DNA of 64,000 nt, from the NCBI GenBank assembly GCA_944324465.1, contig CALUWI010000014.1, forward strand, positions 1-64,000, given 5' to 3'. Positions 53,669 through 63,987 of this stretch are shown one piece after another. The stretch's first letter is position 1. Every line of letters begins with the position of its first letter. A model generated the notes under the pieces. That model was given only the letters and a program-made list of their open reading frames with translations, was not told where the DNA came from and did not search any database. The position numbers and the translations under genes were made by a program. This DNA comes from an uncultured Mucispirillum sp. Its GTDB lineage: Bacteria; Chrysiogenota; Deferribacteres; Deferribacterales; Mucispirillaceae.

Positions 53669-54361
53669 ATGAGAATTTTTGAAGTGGAAGGAGATAGTGT
53701 AGAGGAGATTATCTCCCAGTTTACAAAACAGCAGAATGTTCCTGCTGATTACATCAGCTATGAAGTGATTGAACAAGGCTCTAAAGGGCTTTTTGGTATT
53801 GGCAAAAAAAATGCAAAAGTAAAAATAACTTATAATGAATTAGAATATGTTAAAAAGAAAGCAAAACTTATGCTTAATGAGCTTTTAGAAAAAGCAGGCT
53901 TTGCAGATGCTCATGTTAGTGCAGAAGAAAGTGATAACAGACTTTTATTAAATATAGAAACAGAAACGCCAGAATTATTAATAGGCAAATCTGCTCAAAC
54001 TCTTGATGCTTTGCAGTATGTATTTGATAAAATGATAAATTTACCAGAAGACAGCGAAATAAGCCTTATTGTAGATGTTGGCTTTTACAGAAAACGCAGA
54101 GTAGAAGAAAATGTTGCAAAAGCACTTGCAATGGCAGAAAAAGTTAAAAAATCAGGCAGACCATTTAAACTTGCTCCAATGAGCAGTATATTAAGAAAAG
54201 AAATACATATAGCATTAAAAAATGTGCCTGGTGTTACAACTATTTCTACAGGTGAAGGCCCATTAAAACAGGTATCTATTGTGCCTGATAAACCAAGAAA
54301 CAGTAAAGGCAGATTTAATAATAGAAGAAATCATAGATATAATAATAGAGAAGAAAACTAA
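53669..54361 (+). CDS. khpB: Jag/KhpB RNA-binding protein
   Basis: A 230-residue Jag: the Jag-N domain (EVEGDSVEEIISQFTKQQ ... GSKGLFGIGKKNAKV), a KH domain (LLIGKSAQTLDALQYV) and an R3H domain (LAPMSSILRKEIHIAL), ending in a basic N/R-rich tail. The partner KhpA is encoded at 14809-15039. It overlaps the next gene by one base. Confidence 0.94.
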   Translation: MRIFEVEGDSVEEIISQFTKQQNVPADYISYEVIEQGSKGLFGIGKKNAKVKITYNELEYVKKKAKLMLNELLEKAGFADAHVSAEESDNRLLLNIETETPELLIGKSAQTLDALQYVFDKMINLPEDSEISLIVDVGFYRKRRVEENVAKALAMAEKVKKSGRPFKLAPMSSILRKEIHIALKNVPGVTTISTGEGPLKQVSIVPDKPRNSKGRFNNRRNHRYNNREEN

Positions 54362-54621
54362 TGGTTGCAAAAGTTTTTGTTCTGACTGCAATACTTGCTG
54401 CTATTTATTTCTTTTTTAAAATAAAAGATAAAAAACAGGATGAGCAGAAGTATGCAGATGATAATGAAGAAGTAAAAGCTGTTGAAATGAAACAGGATGC
54501 TGTCTGTGGCTCTTATGTAGAAGAAACTACTAAATATAAAGTAAGGCTGCATGATAAAATATATTATTTCTGTTCAGAAGAATGTAAAAATAAGTTTATA
54601 GACGAAAATACAAATCGTTAG
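54361..54621 (+). CDS. Membrane-anchored YHS-domain protein
   Basis: 86 residues: one membrane helix at the N-terminus (KVFVLTAILAAIYFFF), a charged linker, then a YHS/TRASH-type metal-binding domain (DAVCGSYVEETTKYKV...YYFCSEECKNKF). The cysteines probably bind a metal ion. Role unknown. Confidence 0.8.
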   Translation: MVAKVFVLTAILAAIYFFFKIKDKKQDEQKYADDNEEVKAVEMKQDAVCGSYVEETTKYKVRLHDKIYYFCSEECKNKFIDENTNR

Positions 54622-54636
54622 GATTTAGGAGATATA

Positions 54637-55356
54637 ATGTATACATTATTGATAGGTTTATTAGTTGGTGTTGTTACTGGTTATTTAGGTTTTTTAATAT
54701 ATCCAAGTTATGTACTTGCAAGTTTAACATTTGTTGCAGGTGTATTAGTGTTTAATTTTTTCATGGGTCGTCACTTTATGAAAAAATTAACAGAAATATT
54801 TAACTCTACTGAAAAAGACATTAAATCAGGCAAAACAGATATAGCAATAGAAAAATTAAAAACAGGCTATAAATATTCTAAATGGCAGTTTTTAGTTAAA
54901 GAGCAGATAGATTCTCAAATCGGTATAATATTATATGCTAATAAAAGGTTTGATGAAGCACTGCCTTATCTTAAAAAAGCTATGAAAAGCAACTGGATGG
55001 CAATGAGTATGCTTGCTGCATATTACTACCGTCAGAAAGATTATGCTAATATGAAAGCTGTTATGGAAAAATCATCTAAAGCTAATAAAAAAGACAGTTT
55101 TACTCAATGTCTTTATGCTTATTTCTTATCAGAAACTGGCGATGTTGATGGTGCTATTGCTGTACTTGCAAAAGCTATGAAAAAACTGCCGTCAGATGAA
55201 AGACTGCAGAATGCAAGTGATGCACTTAAAAACAGAAAGAAAATAAAAATGCAGGCTTACAATACTTTATGGCTGCAGCTTCATTTAGCAAAAATGCCTG
55301 AAGGTATAAAACAGTATCAAACATTAATAGGTAGACAAAAAATAACTAGAAGATAA
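54637..55356 (+). CDS. Membrane-anchored TPR protein
   Basis: 239 residues with two hydrophobic N-terminal segments (residues ~1-45), then TPR-like helices (IAIEKLKTGYKYSKW; FDEALPYLKKAMKSN; GDVDGAIAVLAKAMKKLPSDE). Probably a cytoplasmic-face or periplasmic adaptor; the partner is not known. GGAG precedes the ATG. Confidence 0.75.
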   Translation: MYTLLIGLLVGVVTGYLGFLIYPSYVLASLTFVAGVLVFNFFMGRHFMKKLTEIFNSTEKDIKSGKTDIAIEKLKTGYKYSKWQFLVKEQIDSQIGIILYANKRFDEALPYLKKAMKSNWMAMSMLAAYYYRQKDYANMKAVMEKSSKANKKDSFTQCLYAYFLSETGDVDGAIAVLAKAMKKLPSDERLQNASDALKNRKKIKMQAYNTLWLQLHLAKMPEGIKQYQTLIGRQKITRR

Positions 55357-55365
55357 GTAGAATTT

Positions 55366-56139
55366 ATGCTTGAAGATATACAAAGCTCAAAAGATACAAG
55401 AAATATAGATATAGACCAGGTAGGCATAAAAGATATTGTCTACCCTATATCTTTAAAAGACAGAAATAAAGGTGTTCAAAACACTACTGCAAAAATCACT
55501 ATGAGTGTTATGCTGCCGCATCAGTATAAAGGCACTCATATGTCCAGATTTGTAGAAATCTTAAACAAACATAAAGATAATATGGATATCCATAATGTAG
55601 GCTCTATTCTGCAGGATATGCGTGAAAGACTTGCCTCTGATTCATCTTTTATCTCATTATCATTTCCTTACTTTATGGAAAAAACGGCTCCAGTATCTAA
55701 AATGAAATCACTTATGGACTATAATTGTGAGTTTTCTGGAAGCTGTTCAGAAAACGGTCTTGATTTTGTATTAAAAGTAAAAGTTCCTGTTCAGTCATTA
55801 TGTCCATGTTCTAAGGAAATATCAGAATATGGAGCACATAACCAAAGAAGTATAGCTTCTATATCTGTCCGTTTCAATAAAACTGTATGGATAGAAGATT
55901 TAATAGAGATTGCAGAAAGCTCAGCAAGTTCATCTATTTATTCACTTTTAAAAAGAGAAGATGAAAAATATGTTACAGAATATGCTTATGACAACCCTGC
56001 ATTTGTAGAAGATATTGTCCGTAGTTTAGCTGAAAAGCTGATGAAAGATGACAGAATCACATGGTTTGAAGTAGAATGTGAAAATATGGAATCAATTCAT
56101 AACCATAATGCCTGGGCAAGAATTGAAAGGCACAAATAA
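55366..56139 (+). CDS. folE2: GTP cyclohydrolase FolE2 (type IB)
   Basis: 257 residues with the FolE2 signature SLCPCSKEISEYGAHNQRS, whose cysteine and histidine coordinate the metal. It makes dihydroneopterin triphosphate for folate (and 7-deazapurines) and replaces FolE in many bacteria, often tolerating low zinc. Confidence 0.94.
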   Translation: MLEDIQSSKDTRNIDIDQVGIKDIVYPISLKDRNKGVQNTTAKITMSVMLPHQYKGTHMSRFVEILNKHKDNMDIHNVGSILQDMRERLASDSSFISLSFPYFMEKTAPVSKMKSLMDYNCEFSGSCSENGLDFVLKVKVPVQSLCPCSKEISEYGAHNQRSIASISVRFNKTVWIEDLIEIAESSASSSIYSLLKREDEKYVTEYAYDNPAFVEDIVRSLAEKLMKDDRITWFEVECENMESIHNHNAWARIERHK

Positions 56140-56159
56140 TATTCTATTTAATATAAAAA

Positions 56160-56198
56160 AAGTGCAAAACTTTATAGAGCTTTGCACTTGCACTTTTC
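56160..56198. terminator. Bidirectional terminator between convergent genes
   Basis: AAGTGCAAA and TTTGCACTT form a 9-base stem (56160-56168, 56181-56189), A-rich to the left and T-rich to the right, between folE2 and the opposing lipoprotein gene. Confidence 0.75.
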
Positions 56199-56220
56199 TT
56201 TTAAATCTTTAATTTTTCAT

Positions 56221-57108
56221 TTACTTGCATGCAGAAACAGATATTTTTTTAGATTCTTTTTTATCTCTTATAGTAGTTAGTTTAAAATCAACACATTTAT
56301 TATCTTTTGTACTGTATCTAAATAATTCCACATCTACCTGCTGTATAAACTTATCTTTGCCATTTGTTGTAATATAAACATTATATTTTGGATTGTTTTT
56401 TTCTTTATCCCATGTAAGTACAATATCATTACCGTTGCGGCGGACTACAATATTCTGTGGCGGCAGGTTTAACTTACTTGTATCTCTTTTGAAATCCTGC
56501 CTATATGGTATGCCTGTATTATTATCATAATCATAAGGTATAGCCATAACAGAAAGTGTTGCAGAATTTACAGGAAGGTCATCAAAGCATGTTTTAATGC
56601 CGTTTTTAGCTTCGCCCATTTTTGTGCCGTTAATAGTTACAATTGTATTTGCTACAACATCACTAAGTCCTGGATATACACATACTCTTTTATTTCTTTC
56701 ATAAGTTATTTTAATAATAGAGTGTTTTATAGGGCTGTAATATTTAATAGTTTTCATTAATGCTGGTGAATATGTTTTCACTTTTCCATAATAATGGCGA
56801 AATCTGTATTTATATACTCTGTTATTTACAACATCAGTATCAGTATAAGTCTGTTTAGGGTTAATTAAAGCAACACGCTTAAAGCCTGCCAGATTAAAAA
56901 AGCCTATACTTTCATCAGCTTTTTCAACAAATAATGTATAGTTATCACTGCCGTTATAAATAGCTACACCATCACTGTTTATTGCATAGTCAATAGCTGT
57001 AGGGTATGGAATATCCAGCGTACCTTTTGGCACAGGGTTGGATTTTAACCCGCAGGCATAAAGCATAAATACTGTGATTAAAAGAGCAGTATATTTATAA
57101 ATTGTCAT
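56221..57108 (-). CDS. Predicted lipoprotein with fibronectin III-like repeats
   Basis: 295 residues: lipoprotein signal peptide with lipobox LYAC (cysteine at ~19), then [10 protein letters not shown], the start seen in small lipoproteins encoded near argH/lysA. The rest is beta-rich with patterns like fibronectin III domains ([46 protein letters not shown]). It overlaps argH by 14 bases and is last in the his/arg operon. Likely periplasmic-facing; function unknown. Confidence 0.75.
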   Translation of the reverse strand: MTIYKYTALLITVFMLYACGLKSNPVPKGTLDIPYPTAIDYAINSDGVAIYNGSDNYTLFVEKADESIGFFNLAGFKRVALINPKQTYTDTDVVNNRVYKYRFRHYYGKVKTYSPALMKTIKYYSPIKHSIIKITYERNKRVCVYPGLSDVVANTIVTINGTKMGEAKNGIKTCFDDLPVNSATLSVMAIPYDYDNNTGIPYRQDFKRDTSKLNLPPQNIVVRRNGNDIVLTWDKEKNNPKYNVYITTNGKDKFIQQVDVELFRYSTKDNKCVDFKLTTIRDKKESKKISVSACK

Positions 57109-58480
57109 CTAAAAAGCTCTTAGCAAGTTTCACTTGAGTCATAACTGATTCTGCTGATGTGCCGCCGTAAGAATTTCTGCTGTTTACAGACGCATCAAGA
57201 GTAATATAGTTATAAACATCATTTTCTATAAATTTAGAAAACATCTGCATTTCATTAATAGATAAGTCTTCTAAATTTTTATTATTATCAATAGCATAAG
57301 CAACAGTTTTGCCTACTATATGGTGAGCTTCTCTAAAAGGGATACCTTTGCGGACAAGATAGTCTGCTAAATCTGTAGCTGTAGAATATCCTTTACCAGC
57401 TGACTGACGCATTTTATCTACATTCACATTCATTTTTTCTATCATTGGTGCAAATACTTTCAGTGAAGCAAGTAATGTATCAACTGCATCAAAAAGCGGC
57501 TCTTTATCTTCCTGCATATCTTTATTGTATGCAAGTGGAAGGCCTTTCATAATAGTAAGCATAGTAACAAGTGAACCATATACTCTGCCAGTTTTACCGC
57601 GGATAAGTTCTGGAATATCAGGATTTTTTTTCTGCGGCATGATAGATGAACCTGTACAGTAGTCATCTGTTAATGTGATAAAATTAACATCTGGGTTAGA
57701 AAAAAGTATGATTTCTTCAGAAAATCTTGATAAGTGCATCATACATATACTTGCTGCTGATAAAAACTCTATTACAAAATCTCTGTCAGAAACAGAATCT
57801 ATACTGTTTTCTGTAGGTCCGTAAAATCCAAGAGTATTTGCTGTATAGTTTCTATCTATTGGGAATGTAGTTCCTGCAAGAGCACCAGCACCTAATGGGC
57901 AGTAGTTTGCTCTAATCATTAAGTCATTTATTCTCTGGAAATCTCTTTTAAACATCTGGAAATAAGCCATTAAGTAGTGTGAAAATAAAATAGGCTGCCC
58001 AGTCTGCAGGTGAGTAAAGCCAGGCATAACAACGCCTATATGGTTAATAGCTTTATCCACAAGTACTCTTATAAGGTTAATAAGGTATGCTTTTACAGTT
58101 TCTGCTTCATACATAATATACATTCTAACATCAACTGCCACCTGGTCATTTCTGCTGCGTGCAGTGTGCAGTTTACCGCCAACAGGACCTACTATTTCTG
58201 TAAGTCTTTTTTCAACTGCCATATGTATATCTTCATCACCAATATCAAAATGAAATTCGCCTTTTTCTATTTCATCAAGAACCTGTTCAAGTCCAGCAAC
58301 TATTGCTCTTGCTTCGCTTTCTGCAATAATTCCCTGACGGCTGAGCATTGTAGCATGTGCTATACTTCCTTTAATATCAAATTTATATAATCTTTTATCA
58401 AAGTAGATTGATGCATTAAATTCTTCAACAAATTTATCTGTAGGCAGGTTAAATCTGCCAGCCCATGGTTTTTCACTCAT
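57095..58480 (-). CDS. argH: Argininosuccinate lyase
   Basis: A 461-residue ArgH with the fumarase-superfamily signature [12 protein letters not shown] and [15 protein letters not shown]. It splits argininosuccinate to arginine and fumarate. Shares one base with hisE. Confidence 0.97.
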   Translation of the reverse strand: MSEKPWAGRFNLPTDKFVEEFNASIYFDKRLYKFDIKGSIAHATMLSRQGIIAESEARAIVAGLEQVLDEIEKGEFHFDIGDEDIHMAVEKRLTEIVGPVGGKLHTARSRNDQVAVDVRMYIMYEAETVKAYLINLIRVLVDKAINHIGVVMPGFTHLQTGQPILFSHYLMAYFQMFKRDFQRINDLMIRANYCPLGAGALAGTTFPIDRNYTANTLGFYGPTENSIDSVSDRDFVIEFLSAASICMMHLSRFSEEIILFSNPDVNFITLTDDYCTGSSIMPQKKNPDIPELIRGKTGRVYGSLVTMLTIMKGLPLAYNKDMQEDKEPLFDAVDTLLASLKVFAPMIEKMNVNVDKMRQSAGKGYSTATDLADYLVRKGIPFREAHHIVGKTVAYAIDNNKNLEDLSINEMQMFSKFIENDVYNYITLDASVNSRNSYGGTSAESVMTQVKLAKSFLDDNL

Positions 58481-58776
58481 TATTTATCTCCTTTTGGTGC
58501 ATGTCTTTTTTCAAGTTCTTTTAAAACTTCTGTAAAATCTATACCTTTAAAACGAAGTGCAACCATTAAGTGATATATATAATCGGCTGCTTCTGCTGCT
58601 GTTTCATAAGGCGGTTCAGTTAAAAATGCTTTAATAAATTCAGCATTTTCTTCACCAAGTTTTTTTATGATTTTGTTAGCGCCCCCTTCAAGTAATGTGG
58701 TAGTGTAAGAAGCAGGGCTTGGGTTTTGCTGTCTTTCTTTAATTGTTTCATTTAATATAAGCAGTATATTTTCCAT
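58480..58776 (-). CDS. hisE: Phosphoribosyl-ATP pyrophosphatase HisE
   Basis: A 98-residue all-helical MazG-like protein ([24 protein letters not shown]...[13 protein letters not shown]). A stand-alone HisE, not fused to HisI. Second step of histidine synthesis. Confidence 0.95.
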   Translation of the reverse strand: MENILLILNETIKERQQNPSPASYTTTLLEGGANKIIKKLGEENAEFIKAFLTEPPYETAAEAADYIYHLMVALRFKGIDFTEVLKELEKRHAPKGDK

Positions 58777-58784
58777 ATTATCCT

Positions 58785-59543
58785 CTATAATCTAACAGGT
58801 ATATTTTTATTTTTTAAGTATTCTTTTACTTCTAATATAGTCATTTCTTGGAAATGAAATACACTTGCAGCAAGGGCAGCATCTGCAAGTCCGTATTTAA
58901 AGCCTTCATAAAAATGCTCCATAGTGCCAACGCCGCCTGATGCTATTACTGGTATTGTTACAGCCTGGCTTACTGCTTTTGTAAGCTCTATGTCATAGCC
59001 TGTTTTCATACCGTCTTTATCCATACTTGTAAGCAGTATTTCACCAGCACCAAAATCTTCCATAGTTTTTGCCCAGCTTACAGCATCAAGACCTGTTCTT
59101 TTTCTGCCGCCTGCAATAACTACTTCCCATGAGCCATCTTCTGTAGATTTTGCATCTATTGCAGCAATAACCGCCTGCGAGCCGAATTTATTTGCTGCTT
59201 CTTTTATAAAATCAGGGTTTTTTACAGCTTCTGAGTTTATAGATACTTTATCAGCTCCAGCTGCAAAAAGACTGCGTATATCTTCAATAGTTCTTATACC
59301 GCCGCCAACAGTGATAGGCATAAAAACATTTTCTGCTGCTTTTTCAATAACATTTATCATAATGTTTCTTTTTTCATGAGTGGCTGTAATATCTAGGAAT
59401 GCTATTTCATCAGCACCCTGTTTTTCATACTCTATTGCAGCTTCTACAGGGTCGCCTGCATCTCTAATATTAACGAAATTTACACCTTTTACTACTCTGC
59501 CGTCTTTTATATCAAGGCATGGGATAATGCGTTTTGCAAGCAT
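58785..59543 (-). CDS. hisF: Imidazole glycerol phosphate synthase cyclase subunit HisF
   Basis: A 252-residue TIM barrel with catalytic aspartates in [13 protein letters not shown] (D11) and AIDAKS (~D130), and phosphate loops GGGIRT and ASGGVG. Works with HisH, not present here. First gene of the leftward his/arg operon; the divergent 105-base spacer before 59649 is very AT-rich. Confidence 0.97.
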   Translation of the reverse strand: MLAKRIIPCLDIKDGRVVKGVNFVNIRDAGDPVEAAIEYEKQGADEIAFLDITATHEKRNIMINVIEKAAENVFMPITVGGGIRTIEDIRSLFAAGADKVSINSEAVKNPDFIKEAANKFGSQAVIAAIDAKSTEDGSWEVVIAGGRKRTGLDAVSWAKTMEDFGAGEILLTSMDKDGMKTGYDIELTKAVSQAVTIPVIASGGVGTMEHFYEGFKYGLADAALAASVFHFQEMTILEVKEYLKNKNIPVRL

Positions 59544-59648
59544 ACTTTCTCCAGTTTAAACAAATTTAAATTTTTATAACATATAAATACTTAAAAGTTA
59601 AATAAAAAATTATTTAAATTTAAATAAAAATATGGTAAAAGAAATATT

Positions 59649-61697
59649 ATGAGAAAAACATTACTTATTACAATATTTATTTTTTATTCATTTTTTACCT
59701 GTTTTGCAGAAGAAGTAAAAACTGTTGCCGATATTTTTCCTAAAGCAGCAGATATGAAAGGCGGTTCTTCTTCATGGATTGTAACAGGTGTGCAGACAGA
59801 AAAACGGGACAGATGCACTGTTTATGAAAATACTTATGCTTATTATTCTACTAAAAAAGAAAAAATATTAGATATTGAGCGTGAAAATACTTATGTGGTT
59901 TCTGCCCGTATATTTGAATGTGATAATTTTGCTGTCGCTTTGAAAAACTATAAAGAGCTTGCAGATATTTCTAAAAAACATGCAAAGCGTAAACAGGTTG
60001 CTCCAGTTCCTTTTGGTGAGCAGGGTATAATGGTTGCACTGCCTTTGCAGAAAAAACAGGGTAAAAGTCAGCAGGCTAATTTCTATGTTACCTATATTTT
60101 TAGAAACTTTGTAATACAGGTATATTCTGATGATGGCTTTGCTCAAATGGATATGTCTGGTGCTATTGAAAGCAATATATATAAATACCTTAAAACAAAA
60201 GGCATAAATTATGCAGTAAACAGAATAAACTTAAAAGTAGAAACAGGCACTGCATTATATATGGACAGCCTTTCTTTCACAGGGGATAAAATAGCTTCAG
60301 TTTTAATAAGCGGTATAGTGCTTGATGCTAATAATAAACCTGTGCCTGATGCTAAAATTACAGCAGTAGAAACAAATCAAAGCACAGTAAGTGATAAATC
60401 TGGAAAATTCAGCATCAATGTTACTTCTGGAAAAGGTAAATCTATTTCTATGGTTAAAACTGTAATGCTTCCATTTCCTATTCATGGAGAAAGGCTTGCA
60501 TTATCAACAGGTTTTTATCCTATAGAAGTAAAAAATAAAGATAAGGAAGTATTCAGTGGATTACTTAATATTCTTGTTAAAAATAACAGGGTATCAGGAT
60601 ACCTTATAGATACAAATCTTAATAAAAGATTTCCTGTTACAGGTTATGTAAGGGGCGATAATGTTACAATAGATACAGACTGTACAGAGCCCGGTTCTGC
60701 ATTAAACTGCCGTAAAATATTTAAAGGCAGCCTTGTTTCTGATTATGTAGTGCAGGGTAAGGCTATTGGTGTTGGCAGTGGTGATTTTACTATAGATAAA
60801 AATAAATTTACTGTTATTACAGAAAGTCCGTATATTAGAGATACTGGTATAACATTAAATCTTTCTGTGCTGCAAAATGGAGTGCAGAAATACAGCAGCC
60901 AAAACAATATGCCTCTTAATGCAGGCACTGCTAATAAAAGCTATCTTGAACTTAAAACAAATGACTTTATCGGTAAAGATATGCTTTATTTTAAAGAAGC
61001 ATATTTAAAACTGAATGTACTTGGCTTAAATATTAAAAATAAAGCAGAAATTGTACTTTTTAAAAGAGTGGTGGATAAAAGCGGTAATGTTTCTATGCAG
61101 AGAATTGCACCACTTAAAACAGTTACAAAAGATGATACAAATGAAATAAGTCTTGATATTTCAAGCCAAATCCGTCAGCCAAATGAGCAGGGTTATTTTA
61201 TAGGTTTAATAGGCGATGAGAAAGACTATATCATTTTTAACGGCAATACTATCCGCACAGATTTAAGTTATTATGGAGATGCATCATCATATAAACCTCG
61301 CAAAATTTTAAACATTGCACTTAAAGACTTTGACGGTATTGATATGGTTGCTAATAAAGGCTATATTGAAAAAGACGGTCAGCAGGATATTATTCTTTCA
61401 TTAAGTGTATCTGCCCGCGGAAGAAATTTAGAGCAGATAGAAGTTATTGCTGATGCTGATACAAGAAGGGTGTGGAACACTGTAACAGATGACATTTACC
61501 CAGCAATAGCAGTTCTTCAAAATGGTGGCATTTTAAACGAAGATGATTCTTCAATTAATATACCTTTAAAATCAGATGATGAAATATTTGATTTACATTT
61601 ATACAAAGGCTCGTTAAAAGAAGATAATATTAAGAAAATTACAGTTAAGGCAGTTATTGACGGCAAACTGTATGAAAATTTTATATCATTAAAATAG
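59649..61697 (+). CDS. Large exported protein with carboxypeptidase-regulatory-like domain, function unknown
   Basis: 682 residues with a signal peptide (RKTLLITIFIFYSFFTCFAEE). Residues ~25-200 resemble DUF6599-type domains (ADIFPKAADMKGGSSSW...YENTYAYYSTKKEK). At ~220-265 there is a CarboxypepD_reg-like domain (ISGIVLDANNKPVPDAKITA...SDKSGKFSINV). The remaining ~400 residues are beta-rich and unrecognised. Presumably periplasmic or surface. kdsA follows 8 bases later, so they are co-transcribed. No clear ribosome site. Confidence 0.75.
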   Translation: MRKTLLITIFIFYSFFTCFAEEVKTVADIFPKAADMKGGSSSWIVTGVQTEKRDRCTVYENTYAYYSTKKEKILDIERENTYVVSARIFECDNFAVALKNYKELADISKKHAKRKQVAPVPFGEQGIMVALPLQKKQGKSQQANFYVTYIFRNFVIQVYSDDGFAQMDMSGAIESNIYKYLKTKGINYAVNRINLKVETGTALYMDSLSFTGDKIASVLISGIVLDANNKPVPDAKITAVETNQSTVSDKSGKFSINVTSGKGKSISMVKTVMLPFPIHGERLALSTGFYPIEVKNKDKEVFSGLLNILVKNNRVSGYLIDTNLNKRFPVTGYVRGDNVTIDTDCTEPGSALNCRKIFKGSLVSDYVVQGKAIGVGSGDFTIDKNKFTVITESPYIRDTGITLNLSVLQNGVQKYSSQNNMPLNAGTANKSYLELKTNDFIGKDMLYFKEAYLKLNVLGLNIKNKAEIVLFKRVVDKSGNVSMQRIAPLKTVTKDDTNEISLDISSQIRQPNEQGYFIGLIGDEKDYIIFNGNTIRTDLSYYGDASSYKPRKILNIALKDFDGIDMVANKGYIEKDGQQDIILSLSVSARGRNLEQIEVIADADTRRVWNTVTDDIYPAIAVLQNGGILNEDDSSINIPLKSDDEIFDLHLYKGSLKEDNIKKITVKAVIDGKLYENFISLK

Positions 61698-61705
61698 GAA
61701 AATTT

Positions 61706-62494
61706 ATGACATTATATGAAACATTAAAAAATAATTTATTTATCATGGCTGGTCCATGTGTTATAGAAAGTAAAGATATATGTTTTGAAATCGCAGAGCG
61801 TGCAAAGGAAGCATCAGAAAAATACGGCTTTACATATATTTTTAAAGCATCTTTTGATAAAGCAAACAGAACATCTGCATCCAGCTTCCGTGGCACAGGT
61901 CTTGAAAAAGGTTTAGAAGTATTACAGGCTGTTAAAGATAAATTTAATGTGCCTATCGTTACAGATATCCATGAAAGCTATCAGGCAGAGCCAGTTGGAA
62001 ATATATGCGACATAATACAAATACCAGCATTTTTATGCAGACAGACTGATTTATTATTAGCAGCTGCAGCAACTAAAAAAATAGTAAATATTAAAAAAGC
62101 TCAGTTTTTAAGCGGATTAGATATGAAATATCCACTTGAAAAAGTATATACAGCAGATAATAAACAGGTAATGCTTACAGAAAGGGGCACGATGTTTGGA
62201 TATGGCAACCTTGTTGTAGATTTCCGCAACCTTATAGATATGCAGCAGTTTAATGTTCCTGTTATTATGGACTTAACTCACTCTACACAAAAGCCTGGTG
62301 CACTAGATGGCAAAAGTGGCGGCAACCCGGAATATGCTCCATATCTTGCAGCAGCTGCCAGTGCCTGCGGCATTCGCGGTTTTTTTGCAGAAACTCACCC
62401 AGAGCCAGCAAAAGCATTATCTGACGGAGCTAATATGGTAAATCTTGATGATTTTCCAAAGCTGCTTGAAAATATTAAAAAACACAGCATTTAA
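61706..62494 (+). CDS. kdsA: KDO-8-phosphate synthase
   Basis: A 262-residue KdsA: MAGPCVIES, KASFDKANRTSASSFRG, VTDIHE and DLTHSTQKPG. It condenses PEP with arabinose 5-phosphate for the LPS core sugar KDO. Confidence 0.97.
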   Translation: MTLYETLKNNLFIMAGPCVIESKDICFEIAERAKEASEKYGFTYIFKASFDKANRTSASSFRGTGLEKGLEVLQAVKDKFNVPIVTDIHESYQAEPVGNICDIIQIPAFLCRQTDLLLAAAATKKIVNIKKAQFLSGLDMKYPLEKVYTADNKQVMLTERGTMFGYGNLVVDFRNLIDMQQFNVPVIMDLTHSTQKPGALDGKSGGNPEYAPYLAAAASACGIRGFFAETHPEPAKALSDGANMVNLDDFPKLLENIKKHSI

Positions 62495-62506
62495 TCGGAG
62501 AATATA

Positions 62507-62761
62507 ATGGGAGAAAGATTTAAAAAGTTTTCTAGGTATTTTGGCGGCGAGTATATGAAGTACTGGTATATTGCTTTTGCAGTAACAGTATTATTAATGC
62601 TTGCTTTTTCTATTGCTGATGCAAAAGTAGATAAATTTAAATTTACAGTATATAATGAAGACGGCTCAATACAGTCTGAGCAGATTATTTCTAAAGAAGA
62701 AGTAGATATTAGAGCCCGTTCTGCTCATTCCCGCTCAATTGTTCCAGAAAAAATATTTTAA
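62507..62761 (+). CDS. Small single-pass membrane protein of unknown function
   Basis: 84 residues: basic N-terminus, one membrane helix (WYIAFAVTVLLMLAFSIADA), then a ~45-residue polar tail. GGAG precedes the ATG. It follows kdsA where LPS-transport genes often sit, but it is too short for LptC and shows no LptC features. Confidence 0.6.
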   Translation: MGERFKKFSRYFGGEYMKYWYIAFAVTVLLMLAFSIADAKVDKFKFTVYNEDGSIQSEQIISKEEVDIRARSAHSRSIVPEKIF

Positions 62762-62773
62762 TTTTTATACAAT

Positions 62774-62808
62774 ATTACTGCCTTTTTTATAAGGGCAGTA
62801 ATTTTTTA
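62774..62808 (+). terminator. Rho-independent terminator
   Basis: ATTACTGCC and GGCAGTAAT arms (62774-62782, 62794-62802) followed by a T run; it ends the kdsA operon 11 bases before the MFS gene. Confidence 0.75.
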
Positions 62809-62818
62809 AAGAGTAGAT

Positions 62819-63973
62819 ATGGCAGTTCTTCTTTCTGTAATCTTTTTATCCTTTATTGGTCTTGGACTACCAGATACCATATTAGGCAGTATATGGCCTG
62901 TTATACAAAAAGATATTAATGCACCAATATACAGTGCCGGCATTATTATTTTAATTGTACAGGCAGGCACTGTTATTTCAAGCCTTTTCAGCTCAAAGCT
63001 GGTTTATAAATATTCTACTCAAATGGTTACTTTTTTTAGTATTCTATTAACTTCTATTGCTTTAATAATCTTTGCTTTTTCTGAAAATGTATTTTTTCTC
63101 TTTGCAGCTGCTGTTCCTTTAGGGTTAGGGGCAGGAAGTGTTGATGCTGCACTTAATGGATATGTGGCTAATAACTTTAAATCAAATATTATGAATTTTC
63201 TTCACGGATTTTGGGGAGTAGGTGCATTTTTAGGACCTTTTACAATGATTTTTTTTATAAAATCAGATTACGGCTGGAGAGCAGGATATATTTTTACTGC
63301 CATTATACTGTGCTTTATAGCTTTAACAGTGTTTTTATCAAGAAAAATATGGATAAATAAAGGAAACAGCAGTGAAGAAAAAGTATATATATCAAATAAA
63401 GAAGCATTAAAAATACCGCTTGTAAAAACTGCATTAATTACATTTTCATTTTTCAGCTACATAGAGCTTACAACAGGACTTTGGATAAGCAGTTATTTTG
63501 TTTACGGATTAGGAATATCTAAATATTATGCAGCATTAATTACTGCATTTTTTTACGGCTCAATTACTGCAGGAAGAATAATAACAGGGCTTTTTTCAAA
63601 TAACTTTGAAAACTATAAAATAATAAGAGCAGGTGAAATGGCAATTATTGCTGGCTGTATTCTTATGATATTTGGAGATATGTATTTATCGGTTGCAGGG
63701 GCATTTATTATAGGTATAGGCTCATCACCTGTTTATCCTGCTATGCTTCATGAAACACCAAGACGGTTTGGTGAAAAAGCCTCTCTTACTGTTATGGGAC
63801 TGCAGATGTCAGTATCTTATACAGGCGGGGCATTAGCTCCACTGATATTTGGTATGCTTGCAGATAAGTTTTCTTTTAATCTGCTGCCATATTATATATT
63901 ATTTGGTGCTGTAATTATATTTATATCTTCAGAATATTTAAACCGCAGTTTAAAAAAATATAAAACTATATAA
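62819..63973 (+). CDS. Major facilitator superfamily transporter
   Basis: 384 residues with about twelve membrane segments (start GLGLPDTILGSIWPVIQKDI; mid-protein charged loop near residues 178-200). It resembles the FucP/sugar-type MFS group, and GFWGVGAFLGPF matches that group's helix 5 pattern. Substrate unknown. Confidence 0.8.
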   Translation: MAVLLSVIFLSFIGLGLPDTILGSIWPVIQKDINAPIYSAGIIILIVQAGTVISSLFSSKLVYKYSTQMVTFFSILLTSIALIIFAFSENVFFLFAAAVPLGLGAGSVDAALNGYVANNFKSNIMNFLHGFWGVGAFLGPFTMIFFIKSDYGWRAGYIFTAIILCFIALTVFLSRKIWINKGNSSEEKVYISNKEALKIPLVKTALITFSFFSYIELTTGLWISSYFVYGLGISKYYAALITAFFYGSITAGRIITGLFSNNFENYKIIRAGEMAIIAGCILMIFGDMYLSVAGAFIIGIGSSPVYPAMLHETPRRFGEKASLTVMGLQMSVSYTGGALAPLIFGMLADKFSFNLLPYYILFGAVIIFISSEYLNRSLKKYKTI

Positions 63974-63987
63974 TTACAGGTTTATTT

